Assembly (NCBI GenBank): GCA_003963225.1
Contig: RXKB01000067.1
Location: 1 to 38,537, forward strand
Direction of reading: 5' to 3'
From: Candidatus Babelota bacterium
GTDB taxonomy: Bacteria; Babelota; Babeliae; Babelales; Vermiphilaceae
DNA: 38,537 nt
Under the pieces are notes generated by a model. It did not search any database. It was given only the letters and a program-made list of their open reading frames with translations, and was not told where the DNA came from. The translations under genes were made by a program, and so were the position numbers. Shown here one piece after another: positions 1 through 6,398 of this stretch. How positions within the stretch are numbered: position 1 is the first letter of the stretch; every line of letters begins with the position of its first letter.

Positions 1-253
1 CCAAGACTTCAGTTCCGTCTTCGTAAATTTTTTTGTACATACCACGCAGGGGTTGATTCAATAGTACCGAATCTACTGCTTGTTCCACTGCTAATTCTTG
101 ATCCGGCTCTGATAATACTTCAGAACTCTGTACTAATCTAGCTAAAAATCCGGCTGTATCATAGCCTTCAGAAGAATCAAAACGTTTCCATTCATTGTAC
201 TGTGTGAAAGGGTTATACGGGTTGGAGGCAAGCGACAACATCACTTGTGCCAT
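1..253 (-). CDS. Conserved phage hypothetical protein, 3' end outside the window
   Basis: The reading frame opens with ATG at 253 behind a strong GGAGGAGCT Shine-Dalgarno and stays open to the window edge, so the C-terminus is missing. The 84 visible residues begin MAQVMLSLASNPYNPF, continue with NEWKRFDSSEGYDTAGFLAR, and then become acidic and helical. The pattern of NP(Y/F)-F-EW-FD-GY-T followed by LAR is one I associate with small unknown proteins next to DFDGD-type polymerases in other Gram-positive phages; that is recollection, not a search. It lies 83 bases downstream of the RNA polymerase-like gene on the same strand and is probably co-transcribed with it. It uses TTA leucine codons, which match the tRNA-UAA encoded at 5.3 kb. 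No catalytic motif is visible and the function is unknown. Confidence 0.72.
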   Translation of the reverse strand, partial: MAQVMLSLASNPYNPFTQYNEWKRFDSSEGYDTAGFLARLVQSSEVLSEPDQELAVEQAVDSVLLNQPLRGMYKKIYEDGTEVL

Positions 254-336
254 AGCTCCTCCTCTCTAGGGTAAGGGTAACAGATAGAAGTAACGATTAC
301 TACACTGCTACATGTGTCATGATGTTAACGAATGAA

Positions 337-3123
337 CTACAGATCGCCACGCTTCATGGCAGCAGCCAGTGTGGATGGACTAATACCTAGTGCCCTAGCT
401 ATATCAGCTGGGGGTACATTAGCATTCAACATAGCCTTAGCTCTAGAACTAACAGAAGATGTCATCACAGTATTAGCTCTAGGCATGGCCAGTTCCTTGA
501 CCCGGTTAGGTTCAGCATACTCTAAGATCTTCTTTAATCTGTTAGTACTGACAGCCCCTGATTGTATAGCATCCCATTGTCTATCCGTTAAGTGTATAAC
601 TGGTTGTTTTAATCCCATGCGAGTACGGACTGCAGCTTTGGTCTGTGCTTGTACCTTTCGCTTTCGCTCTTTGTCTGCGTATAGCGTAGGATCTTCCTTG
701 AGCTTGGCCCGGAAGGTAGCGTTGGCTATAGCATTGGCCTGTCGATCGAGGGGCTTTTGTCCAGTAGCTGTTTTAATCTGAGCTACTAGATCATCCACCT
801 CTTGTTTATAGACAACCTTCGCTTTCTGATTTGTAGGGGGTGTTTTAATCTTATCAGCAGCTAAGCGGGTCTTATTAGCGAGGGCCTTCATGGAATTAGC
901 ATGGTTCGCATATAGCACCTCGACTGGAGAGGGGGATTTACTAAGCAGAGTTCTAGCATCTGGGGTTACAGCCAAACGCTTTTCGTTCTGCATGTTCGGA
1001 TGTAGTTCATCTGAATCATACTTCTTAGTGACGGGGTTCATCTTCTTGTGGGTCTTACCTGTAGGAACATATACATAAGCCCCAGTCTTAGGATCTATGG
1101 GTCCACCTAGAGAAGCTTTCCTCAACTTCTGTTCTGGTATATCTATACCGGCAGTGGCTCTAGATAACAGAGTACCAGCGCCAGCTTTAGGACCACCTTG
1201 ATAGAGGGTCTTTAGCTGTTTGATACCATTGTCTATCTCGCTTTGTTTGTAATCTAGTTGATGTTTCTCAGCATCGATCACAACCATAGAATGTTTAACA
1301 GCTCTAACTATATGTTCTGGTTTAGCACCTTTAACTTGCATGTCGGTAATCAAGTTGGTGATCTTACCCATCTCAAGTCCAGTAGCCTTCATTAACGGGA
1401 AGTTACCCTTATCCTCACCGTTAGGTTTCTTGCCTATGACTTCATAACCGCCATACTTTCGTTTGGGTTCGAAGTTCTTAAAACTATCTTCGTAAAATTT
1501 AGCACTAGAGCCTAAAGAGTTGAAGCCTTTAATACTACCCCTAGGATTTGGAACAACTAATACTGTATCACCATCAAAATCTGCTCCCGACAGTCTTTCA
1601 GCAACCGATGGGTGGATTCCAATAGCGTCAACAGCGTTTCCTATTAGTTTCTTGGCACCGCGATGGTTGTTGTTTACAGTGACTTCCGGGATCTCGAACC
1701 GGCCACCATGCGGGAAACGTATTAACACAACTCGGTCCCCAGTCGCAAAGTCTTGGGGAGCGTAAATTTCATTCTTATTCAATCCGGGTATCGGTAAAAT
1801 GACCTTCGTCTTTTGGCCAGGCATGGCTGCTGCTCTAAGTTCCACAGCATCGGAATCGATCTTATCTGCTAGTTTACGCATAATTATTTGTTTAACGACA
1901 GGATTTGTTATCTGGCTAGCTTCAAGAATCGATCTGGTTGTTTCTTCGCGTGTAGCATTCAGCCTATCGCGTATGAAGTTATGGGGTTGTTTGGATAGGA
2001 CTTGAGACGGGAAAGAGTTACGCCAAGAATCCCAATCGCCCGGTTGGTTAACGATATTCATAACAGACGTTACTTTCTCGTCCCCGGTTTTAGGATCTTT
2101 TTCATAGAATTGCTTCTTGATGGTACTACCAAACGGGTTGTCAGGATCGTCCTTTAACTCTTTAAGAGCACTCAATTTGTCAGAACTTCTCGGTTTGTTG
2201 GTATTGAACACAACGTCTACACCCGACGGCAACCCTTCTTTTTGAATCGCAACGCCTTTCATGTAATGTGTGCCGTCAACAACAATTCTAACTTGAGCAT
2301 ATTGGTTTGCGCCCATTGACAAATCTTTAACGCCAGGTCGAACGTATATAAAGCCATCTTCTTTTGTACCGCCATCTTCAGCGTATTTTATTTGCACCCG
2401 CTTTGAGGATAAACTGAGTGGTTCACGAATGTTTAAATATGAAACGCCGTCATTTTCAGTCCATTCTGTTAGAATATGAACTGAATCTTTTAGTTTTGCG
2501 GCATCAGAAAAAGACAAATTTTTGTCGGCAAGTATACGACGAGAAGTATCATGACGAGTACCCAATATCTTCGTGGGTAAATTATATACCTTATAACCTT
2601 CATCTCGTAATATGGATACGGCAGCTCGAAGCTTTTCCGGGCTAATACCCAATGAAACTTCTGTTCCCGCACCAATATCGACGACCTTATGTGTTTTGAC
2701 TTTATCTCTAAGGAGATTGGCGGTTGAGGTTAGAGCTGTTTCCTTCATGTCTTCGCTTCGTTTCAAACGAGCGGTAACAGTTCCGGGTGACAGGTCCAAA
2801 CGTTTTGCTATTTCTCGTACGCTGGTCCCTTTATCGCGAAGTTTAACACAATCGCGGGATTGCTGCAAGATTCGAACTTCTTTAGCTACAGAAGTTGTAT
2901 CTCGAAGCATGGCAACTGAAAATGCGTCTGGATCTTTAGAAGGAGACGCTAAGCCAATACCTCGCGCTATTTCGGGATCTGTTAAACCTTGATCCTTTAG
3001 ATTCTTGACATAGTCTGTGAACATAGCACTACGCTGAGCTTCGTTATTACCAGAACCCCAAGGATAACGCCCAGACTTTCTAAGTATGCCGTAATGTGTT
3101 AGTTCAGAATCGTCAGAACTCAC
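337..3123 (-). CDS. Single-chain DNA-directed RNA polymerase-like protein (YonO/beta-prime-like DFDGD family)
   Basis: A 928-residue protein carrying the catalytic signature of multisubunit RNA polymerase beta-prime: ADFDGD at residues 514-519, whose three Asp would bind the catalytic Mg. The region before it also matches beta-prime. GQKTKVILPIPGL (435-449) aligns with the GRSVIxVGPxL block, GDRVVLIRFPHG (462-473) with the NRQPTLH block, and IHPSVAERLSG (503-513) with LHPLVCxxxN. A second block, RAVKHSMVVIDAEKH (607-621), is one I associate with phage members of this family. Helix-turn-helix-like segments lie near residues 88-122 and at the extreme C-terminus (about 897-928). The N-terminus has HYGILRKSGRYPWGSG (10-25), resembling the HHGIKGMKWG tag of the portal-adjacent protein. 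The likely role is transcription of phage genes, possibly after injection with the DNA. I did not recognise the beta-like first barrel. The start overlaps the upstream nuclease gene by 4 bases (ATGA). Confidence 0.85.
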   Translation of the reverse strand: MSSDDSELTHYGILRKSGRYPWGSGNNEAQRSAMFTDYVKNLKDQGLTDPEIARGIGLASPSKDPDAFSVAMLRDTTSVAKEVRILQQSRDCVKLRDKGTSVREIAKRLDLSPGTVTARLKRSEDMKETALTSTANLLRDKVKTHKVVDIGAGTEVSLGISPEKLRAAVSILRDEGYKVYNLPTKILGTRHDTSRRILADKNLSFSDAAKLKDSVHILTEWTENDGVSYLNIREPLSLSSKRVQIKYAEDGGTKEDGFIYVRPGVKDLSMGANQYAQVRIVVDGTHYMKGVAIQKEGLPSGVDVVFNTNKPRSSDKLSALKELKDDPDNPFGSTIKKQFYEKDPKTGDEKVTSVMNIVNQPGDWDSWRNSFPSQVLSKQPHNFIRDRLNATREETTRSILEASQITNPVVKQIIMRKLADKIDSDAVELRAAAMPGQKTKVILPIPGLNKNEIYAPQDFATGDRVVLIRFPHGGRFEIPEVTVNNNHRGAKKLIGNAVDAIGIHPSVAERLSGADFDGDTVLVVPNPRGSIKGFNSLGSSAKFYEDSFKNFEPKRKYGGYEVIGKKPNGEDKGNFPLMKATGLEMGKITNLITDMQVKGAKPEHIVRAVKHSMVVIDAEKHQLDYKQSEIDNGIKQLKTLYQGGPKAGAGTLLSRATAGIDIPEQKLRKASLGGPIDPKTGAYVYVPTGKTHKKMNPVTKKYDSDELHPNMQNEKRLAVTPDARTLLSKSPSPVEVLYANHANSMKALANKTRLAADKIKTPPTNQKAKVVYKQEVDDLVAQIKTATGQKPLDRQANAIANATFRAKLKEDPTLYADKERKRKVQAQTKAAVRTRMGLKQPVIHLTDRQWDAIQSGAVSTNRLKKILEYAEPNRVKELAMPRANTVMTSSVSSRAKAMLNANVPPADIARALGISPSTLAAAMKRGDL

Positions 3124-3677
3124 GACATCACCTCTTTCATAGCTTGGATACGATTGTCAAACAGCTTGATCTTATTCATGATCTCTCGAATGCGAGCAGG
3201 TTCTGGGATGTGTTCTATAATTTCATCAGACTGATAGATCCGTAGAATCGTTTCTAGATCGTGTGGATTATGCCTATACTCCAAACAGAATATAGCCGCA
3301 TAAATCTCAAGTTGTGTCATAGATGCTTTTGTTTCTCCAGTTTTCAAATCACTAATACGTAAAGTGTTCTTACTAAAAGAAATAGCATCTGCAGTACCGA
3401 AGCAGTTCTCGCTATAAAATAACACAACCTCGGGAGTCATTCGAAAACCGATTGCGTCATTAATATAACTGCTCAAAGTTTTCTTACCACGAGGCTGTCT
3501 TATTCCTAAACGTATAGCTTCTGCTGCCCAAGCATGTTTTCGATTACCCAGGATAGCCGCATATTGATTTTCAAATATACGCTCCATCTTGGCAACGTCA
3601 TAGTTTACCCAATGGTACTTACTAGCCCCGAGAAAAGCATGTTTATCCTTAAGATTGGAGTGATCGTTGAAGAGCAT
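3120..3677 (-). CDS. RecB/Cas4-like PD-(D/E)XK nuclease
   Basis: A 185-residue protein with the RecB-family nuclease layout: H48 in RKHAWAAEAI, D97 in GTADAIS, D110 and K112 in ISDLKTG, then Q122 and Y126 in QLEIYA. This is the H...D...D-x-K...Q-x3-Y arrangement of metal-dependent DNA nucleases used in end processing and recombination. It lies between a VRR-NUC-like nuclease and the RNA polymerase-like gene, and overlaps the latter by 4 bases, so the three are probably translationally coupled. The N-terminal 29 bases overlap the upstream nuclease gene. A role in phage recombination, replication fork repair or DNA degradation is inferred from the fold and neighbours. The substrate cannot be told from sequence. 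Confidence 0.78.
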   Translation of the reverse strand: MLFNDHSNLKDKHAFLGASKYHWVNYDVAKMERIFENQYAAILGNRKHAWAAEAIRLGIRQPRGKKTLSSYINDAIGFRMTPEVVLFYSENCFGTADAISFSKNTLRISDLKTGETKASMTQLEIYAAIFCLEYRHNPHDLETILRIYQSDEIIEHIPEPARIREIMNKIKLFDNRIQAMKEVMS

Positions 3678-3945
3678 CTAACGTCTCTTTCTCGTTTTCG
3701 GGATATATAAAGGATGCGAACACATGTTCAGACCATGTATCTATGTAGTATCTTTGATTGGGTTGTTCCTTAGACGTAGCCGAAATCTTTACTTCTAGAA
3801 AAGCCCACTTATCTTTGTAAAAAACAGTTAGATCGGGAATACCTTGTCTATACGTTGGATCGTTCTTCAATATTAAACAACCCGGTATAAGTGATAATAT
3901 ATTCTGTATGAGATGTTGTTGGTATTGAGACTCTAATTTATTCAC
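3649..3945 (-). CDS. VRR-NUC-like endonuclease (GTG start)
   Basis: A 98-residue protein with the compact PD-(D/E)XK core of the VRR-NUC type: E6, then QGIPDLTVFY with the PD pair near 37-38, then AFLEVK with E51 and K53, then glutamines at 61 and 64. I chose the GTG at 3945 because a GAAAGG Shine-Dalgarno lies just upstream. The longer frame, starting at an ATG at 4071, would have to translate through a strong hairpin with a T tract, giving an N-terminus unlike the family. VRR-NUC proteins in phages are commonly encoded next to SF2 helicases, as here, and are thought to cut branched or replication-intermediate DNA. The gene is separated from the helicase by that hairpin, so its expression may depend on read-through. 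Confidence 0.78.
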   Translation of the reverse strand: MNKLESQYQQHLIQNILSLIPGCLILKNDPTYRQGIPDLTVFYKDKWAFLEVKISATSKEQPNQRYYIDTWSEHVFASFIYPENEKETLDALQRSLQS

Positions 3946-3969
3946 AAAAAATGAACCTTTCGTCGAGAG

Positions 3970-4017
3970 AAAAAAATAAACCCATGCTGTAGGTGGTGTG
4001 CTACAACATGGGTTTAT
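3970..4017 (-). terminator. Rho-independent terminator (or attenuator) between helicase and nuclease genes
   Basis: Seventeen-base arms at 3976-3992 and 4001-4017 pair with a single mismatch around an 8-base loop. On the minus strand the stem is followed directly by an uninterrupted run of T. It lies about 50 bases after the helicase stop and 25 bases before the GTG start of the nuclease. This is the best classical terminator in the window. Because no promoter-like sequence is seen after it, the nuclease-polymerase genes probably rely on partial read-through or on an unrecognised promoter. Confidence 0.85.
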
Positions 4018-4063
4018 ACGTTTAAAATGAGACAAAAAGCGAGATCGTCGTTTTATCTCATTA

Positions 4064-5233
4064 CTAGCCATGTTTTTCTTGATACACTGGGTTTGGTAGT
4101 TTAAACATCGATTTGTTAAAGTTTTTCTTTCTTGAGAGTGCTTGCCAAATGCTCTGATCTATTCTAGAATCCGATTTTAGTATGTAATAATGCAGAACCG
4201 GATAGGTGGTGTTCAATCTATCGATTCGCCCTTTAGCCTGTTCTAGTTGTCTATATGAATATGGAAGACTATAGAATACAATCGTGTCGGTAGAAGTACA
4301 GTTCCAACCCTCGCTACCCGATTGGTATTGTACTAGATATATCCAACTGTCTTCGTCTGGTATATCCTCGTGTTTGTGTCCGTTCCATTCAGCAAGAGGA
4401 ACTAATAGTTCTTTACCCAACGATCGTAAGATTTCTAATTCATAGTCATGTGTATAATATATGATCAGTCTTGGGTTTTCTTCAAACAGATTGTAAATAA
4501 CTTCTAAGCGTGACGAATGAGTATTTGTACTTTTACGAAGTAAACGAATTAACTCAGCTACATTTTGGATCGGTTTATTTTCTGCTTCATTAAATCTCTT
4601 TTTCAATAGAGTGTATTGTTCCTTCACATCGTATGGAACTTTAATCAAATGATCCTCTCGAACTGCTTCTTTCAAATATGGCATTTCCACCATTATCTGG
4701 TCTAAGATTGCCTCTAAATACTCGACGTCTAAATATCTGTCCACCTTAGGATACTTCGCGTATCTAGAAAACACCACATGTTCACGAAAGAAACTTGTAC
4801 GATTGTCATGAAATCCGTTAGCCACAAATATAGGTATCAAATCCAACCAAGTATCAGCGGGGGTTGCTGATAGTAAGATCCAATCATTTTGAGCAGCTAT
4901 CTTGTAGAAGCTTTCAACCCAGGCGCCTGATCCAACAAGTCTCTGTTCATCAAATATAAATGATTTGTTCTCTTCGTCTACATACTTACCTATATTATTC
5001 CAACTGTCAACCGTTAAATTTGCGTTCTGAGCGGTTTTTAGCAAGTCGGAGTACCAATCCCCCGAGTCACGCTTCTTAGCCGTTGTAATGACGATTATGG
5101 GCCTCTCAGGGGCCTTCTGGATATAATACATCAATGAGGTAATAGATTTACCGCTACCAACACCCCCGACAAGAATTTTACCAGTGTCTAACTTAGCTAT
5201 AGCTTCTTGTTGGTGTTTCATCAATTCAAACAT
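4064..5233 (-). CDS. SF2 (SNF2/DEAD-like) DNA helicase
   Basis: A 389-residue helicase with recognisable superfamily 2 motifs. The N-terminal MKHQQEAI resembles a Q-type start. Walker A is GGVGSGKS (about 23-30). Motif II is FIFDEQR (about 93-98), a DEQR variant of DEAH. Motif III is LLSATP (about 120-125), the second RecA domain carries QSGSEGWNCTSTD, and motif VI is QAKGRIDR. The length fits compact phage helicases that work beside VRR-NUC nucleases and replication proteins. The most likely role is remodelling DNA or branched intermediates during replication or recombination using ATP. It follows the two tRNA genes directly and is followed by a terminator hairpin at 3976-4017. Confidence 0.88.
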   Translation of the reverse strand: MFELMKHQQEAIAKLDTGKILVGGVGSGKSITSLMYYIQKAPERPIIVITTAKKRDSGDWYSDLLKTAQNANLTVDSWNNIGKYVDEENKSFIFDEQRLVGSGAWVESFYKIAAQNDWILLSATPADTWLDLIPIFVANGFHDNRTSFFREHVVFSRYAKYPKVDRYLDVEYLEAILDQIMVEMPYLKEAVREDHLIKVPYDVKEQYTLLKKRFNEAENKPIQNVAELIRLLRKSTNTHSSRLEVIYNLFEENPRLIIYYTHDYELEILRSLGKELLVPLAEWNGHKHEDIPDEDSWIYLVQYQSGSEGWNCTSTDTIVFYSLPYSYRQLEQAKGRIDRLNTTYPVLHYYILKSDSRIDQSIWQALSRKKNFNKSMFKLPNPVYQEKHG

Positions 5234-5256
5234 ACATATTACCTTTCTCAGATTTG

Positions 5257-5329
5257 TGTCTCTCCTGGGACTCGAACCCAGACTGAAACGATTTTAAGTC
5301 GCCTTCCTCTGCCATTGGGATAGAGAGAC
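5257..5329 (-). tRNA. tRNA with anticodon UAA (Leu, UUA codons), class I shape
   Basis: A 73-base cloverleaf read on the minus strand. The acceptor stem GTCTCTC/GAGAGAC pairs perfectly, with discriminator A. The D arm has GG in its loop but one C-A mismatch in its stem. The anticodon stem GGCGA/TCGTT encloses the loop CTTAAAA, giving UAA. The T arm is CTGGG-TTCGAGT-CCCAG, fully paired. CCA is not encoded. The variable loop is only five bases (TCAGT), whereas bacterial tRNA-Leu normally has a long variable arm. The phage uses TTA codons (several in the partial gene at 1-253), so a UUA-decoding tRNA is useful in a high-GC host. Confidence 0.9.
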
Positions 5330-5338
5330 TTTGAAGCG

Positions 5339-5412
5339 TGCGCCATGTAGGACTTGAACCTACGACCGGACGATTATGAGTCGTCTGCTCTAACCAGCTG
5401 AGCTAATGGCGC
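5339..5412 (-). tRNA. tRNA with anticodon CAU (Met, or Ile2 if modified)
   Basis: A 74-base cloverleaf: acceptor GCGCCAT/ATGGCGC, D arm GCTC-AGCTGGTTA-GAGC, anticodon arm GACGA-CTCATAA-TCGTC, variable loop CGGTC, T arm GTAGG-TTCAAGT-CCTAC, discriminator A. All stems pair. CCA is not encoded. The first acceptor pair is G-C, so it is not a bacterial initiator, which has a mismatch there. It is either elongator Met or an AUA-reading Ile2 tRNA if the host lysidine synthetase modifies C34; sequence alone does not settle this. It lies 9 bases upstream of the UAA tRNA and probably shares its transcript. Confidence 0.92.
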
Positions 5413-5414
5413 TT

Positions 5415-5464
5415 GACAAAACCCGTACCCCATGTCTTTTTAGGACATGAGGCAGCCCGGGTTT
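5415..5464 (-). terminator. Hairpin terminator after the 63-residue membrane protein gene
   Basis: Outer arms AAACCCG/CGGGTTT (5419-5425 and 5458-5464) and inner arms CATGTC/GACATG enclose an internal loop, followed on the minus strand by TTTTG. The hairpin begins in the stop codon of the gene ending at 5463 and lies just upstream of the tRNA pair. The tRNAs may therefore be made by read-through. Confidence 0.65.
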
Positions 5465-5654
5465 AAGCGGGAGGAGCTACGTAAAGCCAAATATAGCCCA
5501 TGGATGAAACGACTAGCAACAGGATCAGTGCTACGTCGATGCCAAGTCCCACCAGGATGTTTCGCACCAATCGTGCGTATGCCTCCTTGAAGGTCATATG
5601 CGCAATATTGATGGGCATCTTGATGAGGGAAGCGATCAACATGATGATGAACAT
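5463..5654 (-). CDS. Small membrane protein, unknown function
   Basis: A 63-residue protein beginning MFIIMLIASLIKMPINIAH. It has a hydrophobic N-terminal segment, a short positively charged middle (EAYARLVRN) and a second strong hydrophobic segment (ILVGLGIDVALILLLVVSS) ending in YIWLYVAPPA. Two membrane passes are likely. ATG at 5654 follows a GAAAGGAAAG Shine-Dalgarno. The gene forms its own cassette: promoter-like element at 5710-5738 upstream and terminator hairpin at its stop codon. I do not recognise the family. The two-helix hydrophobic plan would also suit a holin-like or membrane-remodelling protein, but nothing proves that. Confidence 0.75.
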   Translation of the reverse strand: MFIIMLIASLIKMPINIAHMTFKEAYARLVRNILVGLGIDVALILLLVVSSMGYIWLYVAPPA

Positions 5655-5709
5655 GTCACTTTCCTTTCTATCTGTGGTTGGGGTTGGATTAAGCTAGGGG
5701 GTGTATTCC

Positions 5710-5738
5710 TCATATAAGTACATGTAAAAAATAGACAG
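5710..5738 (-). promoter_or_regulatory. Promoter-like element for the 63-residue gene (divergent copy)
   Basis: On the minus strand TTTTTTACAT is followed after four bases by TTATAT as the -10. It is a weaker copy of the element repeated upstream of other small genes (TTTTACAT-N4-TATAAT). The downstream GAACCC block is replaced by a different sequence. Confidence 0.5.
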
Positions 5739-5767
5739 AACCCTAAATCCATGTAGGACTTAGGGTT
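5739..5767 (-). terminator. Hairpin terminator of the CCCTAA...TTAGGG type
   Basis: AACCCTAA at 5739-5746 pairs with TTAGGGTT at 5760-5767, with an inner TCC/GGA pairing and loop ATGTA. It lies 9 bases downstream of the stop of the 45-residue gene. It is one of five closely similar hairpins in the window. Confidence 0.7.
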
Positions 5768-5775
5768 CCTGAACT

Positions 5776-5913
5776 TTAATTTCCTGATGAAAACAACGTG
5801 ATGGGCTTATCCTCTTCTCGCTCCATGTCTCGGTGCGTCGAGACGATACCAATGATGATACCGACGAACAACACCGTAATGACGAGAACAAACAAAAGCA
5901 GAGTTTCCAGCAT
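5776..5913 (-). CDS. Micro membrane protein, 45 residues (paralogue of the one at 17999-18139)
   Basis: A short gene starting ATG at 5913 after GAAAGGAAATATC, encoding MLETLLLFVLVITVL, then FVGIIIGIVSTHRD and a charged tail ending LFSSGN. It has one long hydrophobic helix followed by a hydrophilic C-terminus. It is clearly paralogous to the 46-residue protein at 17999-18139, which shares MLETL, FVGIIIGIVS and a C-terminal TLF(T/S)S motif. Conservation between the copies supports a real coding gene despite its length. It sits in a promoter-ORF-hairpin cassette. The function is unknown. Confidence 0.8.
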   Translation of the reverse strand: MLETLLLFVLVITVLFVGIIIGIVSTHRDMEREEDKPITLFSSGN

Positions 5914-5933
5914 GATATTTCCTTTCGGTTTGG

Positions 5934-5960
5934 GTTCATTATAAGGCATGTAAAAAATGA
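5934..5960 (-). promoter_or_regulatory. Promoter, repeated phage element (good copy)
   Basis: On the minus strand TTTTTTACATGCCT is followed directly by TATAAT (5938-5943) and GAACCCAAACC, then the GAAAGGAAA Shine-Dalgarno of the 45-residue gene. This gives a very short leader. There is no good -35 hexamer at this copy, so the ACAT block rather than TTGTCA is what is shared with the other copies. Confidence 0.75.
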
Positions 5961-5985
5961 CCGCGTTTTGTACCGTTTTGTATGC

Positions 5986-6105
5986 ATTACCCGTTTACCC
6001 GTTTTTTTCGCCCCCTTTGGCCAACGAGATTTTGTAGCTTGTATATATACATATATTACTACTCCCCTATTTGAATTGGTAAAAAAAAATGGGTAAATGG
6101 GTAAT
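5986..6105. repeat. Long imperfect inverted repeat with 23-base arms
   Basis: The arm at 5986-6008 reads ATTACCCGTTTACCCG followed by seven T. Its partner at 6083-6105 is the reverse complement except for two G/A differences, both compatible with G-T pairing in one strand. The 74-base interval contains an alternating TATATATACATATATTA tract. Each arm holds two tandem ACCC(G/A)TTT units. Confidence 0.75.
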
Positions 6106-6336
6106 CAGACAAGGCTTTACGCCTGAAAATCAGGACAATTCGGGTACCCATTTTTGTCTAGAACACGTTTTTAAACCCTGATTTTACACGTAATTTTGTG
6201 TAAACGGACATTTCGACTCGGACATATACACATATAAAGGGCGCCCGTTTTGTCCGTTTCAAACGAAAAGGACATAAAGCATCTTTAGGATAAAACGGGC
6301 AGAAAAATTGATTACACGTTTTTATTGCACATTTTT

Positions 6337-6390
6337 GGGCAGCGATTTAGGGGTTAAATGTTGACCAAATAACCGCCTAAATCGCTACCC
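6337..6390 (-). terminator. Large hairpin after the 187-residue gene
   Basis: Fifteen-base arms (6337-6351 and 6376-6390) pair with one mismatch. An inner GGTTA/TAACC stem is possible. It starts 9 bases beyond the stop codon of the gene ending at 6399. No T tract follows on the minus strand, so it may protect or process the 3' end rather than terminate transcription. Confidence 0.55.
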
Positions 6391-6398
6391 AAAATGTC

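Larger units (their letters stand above)
5961..6398. other. Repeat-rich non-coding region, candidate replication origin or control region
   Basis: About 440 bases with no supportable ORF, the longest gene-free stretch in the window. It contains: two tandem copies of CGTTTTGTA (5964-5982); a long imperfect inverted repeat (5986-6008 with 6083-6105) around a TATATATACATATATTA core; a TTTACAC/GTGTAAA hairpin (6183-6204); three direct GGACAT copies (6206, 6220, 6270) with AAACGGACA and TGTCCGTTT in opposite orientation; and GCCCGTTTT (6243-6251) inverted at 6292-6300. A large hairpin closes it at 6337-6390. AT-rich cores flanked by inverted and direct repeats are typical of origins and of operator arrays. 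Which one applies cannot be decided here. Confidence 0.6.

Noticed and set aside
332..781. Plus-strand frame of 149 codons opposite the RNA polymerase-like gene
   Set aside because: The minus strand here encodes a protein with strong motifs and a conserved C-terminal HTH-like end. The plus frame has no ribosome site or recognisable motif. The same holds for all other long plus-strand frames, such as those opposite the tape measure at 24735-25241 and 25911-26492.
3946..4071. N-terminal extension of the VRR-NUC-like protein to an ATG at 4071
   Set aside because: It would translate through a strong terminator hairpin and gives sequence unlike the family. A GTG with a good ribosome site at 3945 fits better.
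5257..5329. UAA-anticodon tRNA as an ochre suppressor
   Set aside because: An anticodon UAA reads UUA (Leu), not the UAA stop codon, which would need anticodon UUA.
5833..6096. Plus-strand frame of 87 codons running into the repeat region
   Set aside because: It has no ribosome site, is antisense to the 45-residue gene supported by a paralogue, and runs through promoter and repeat sequences.
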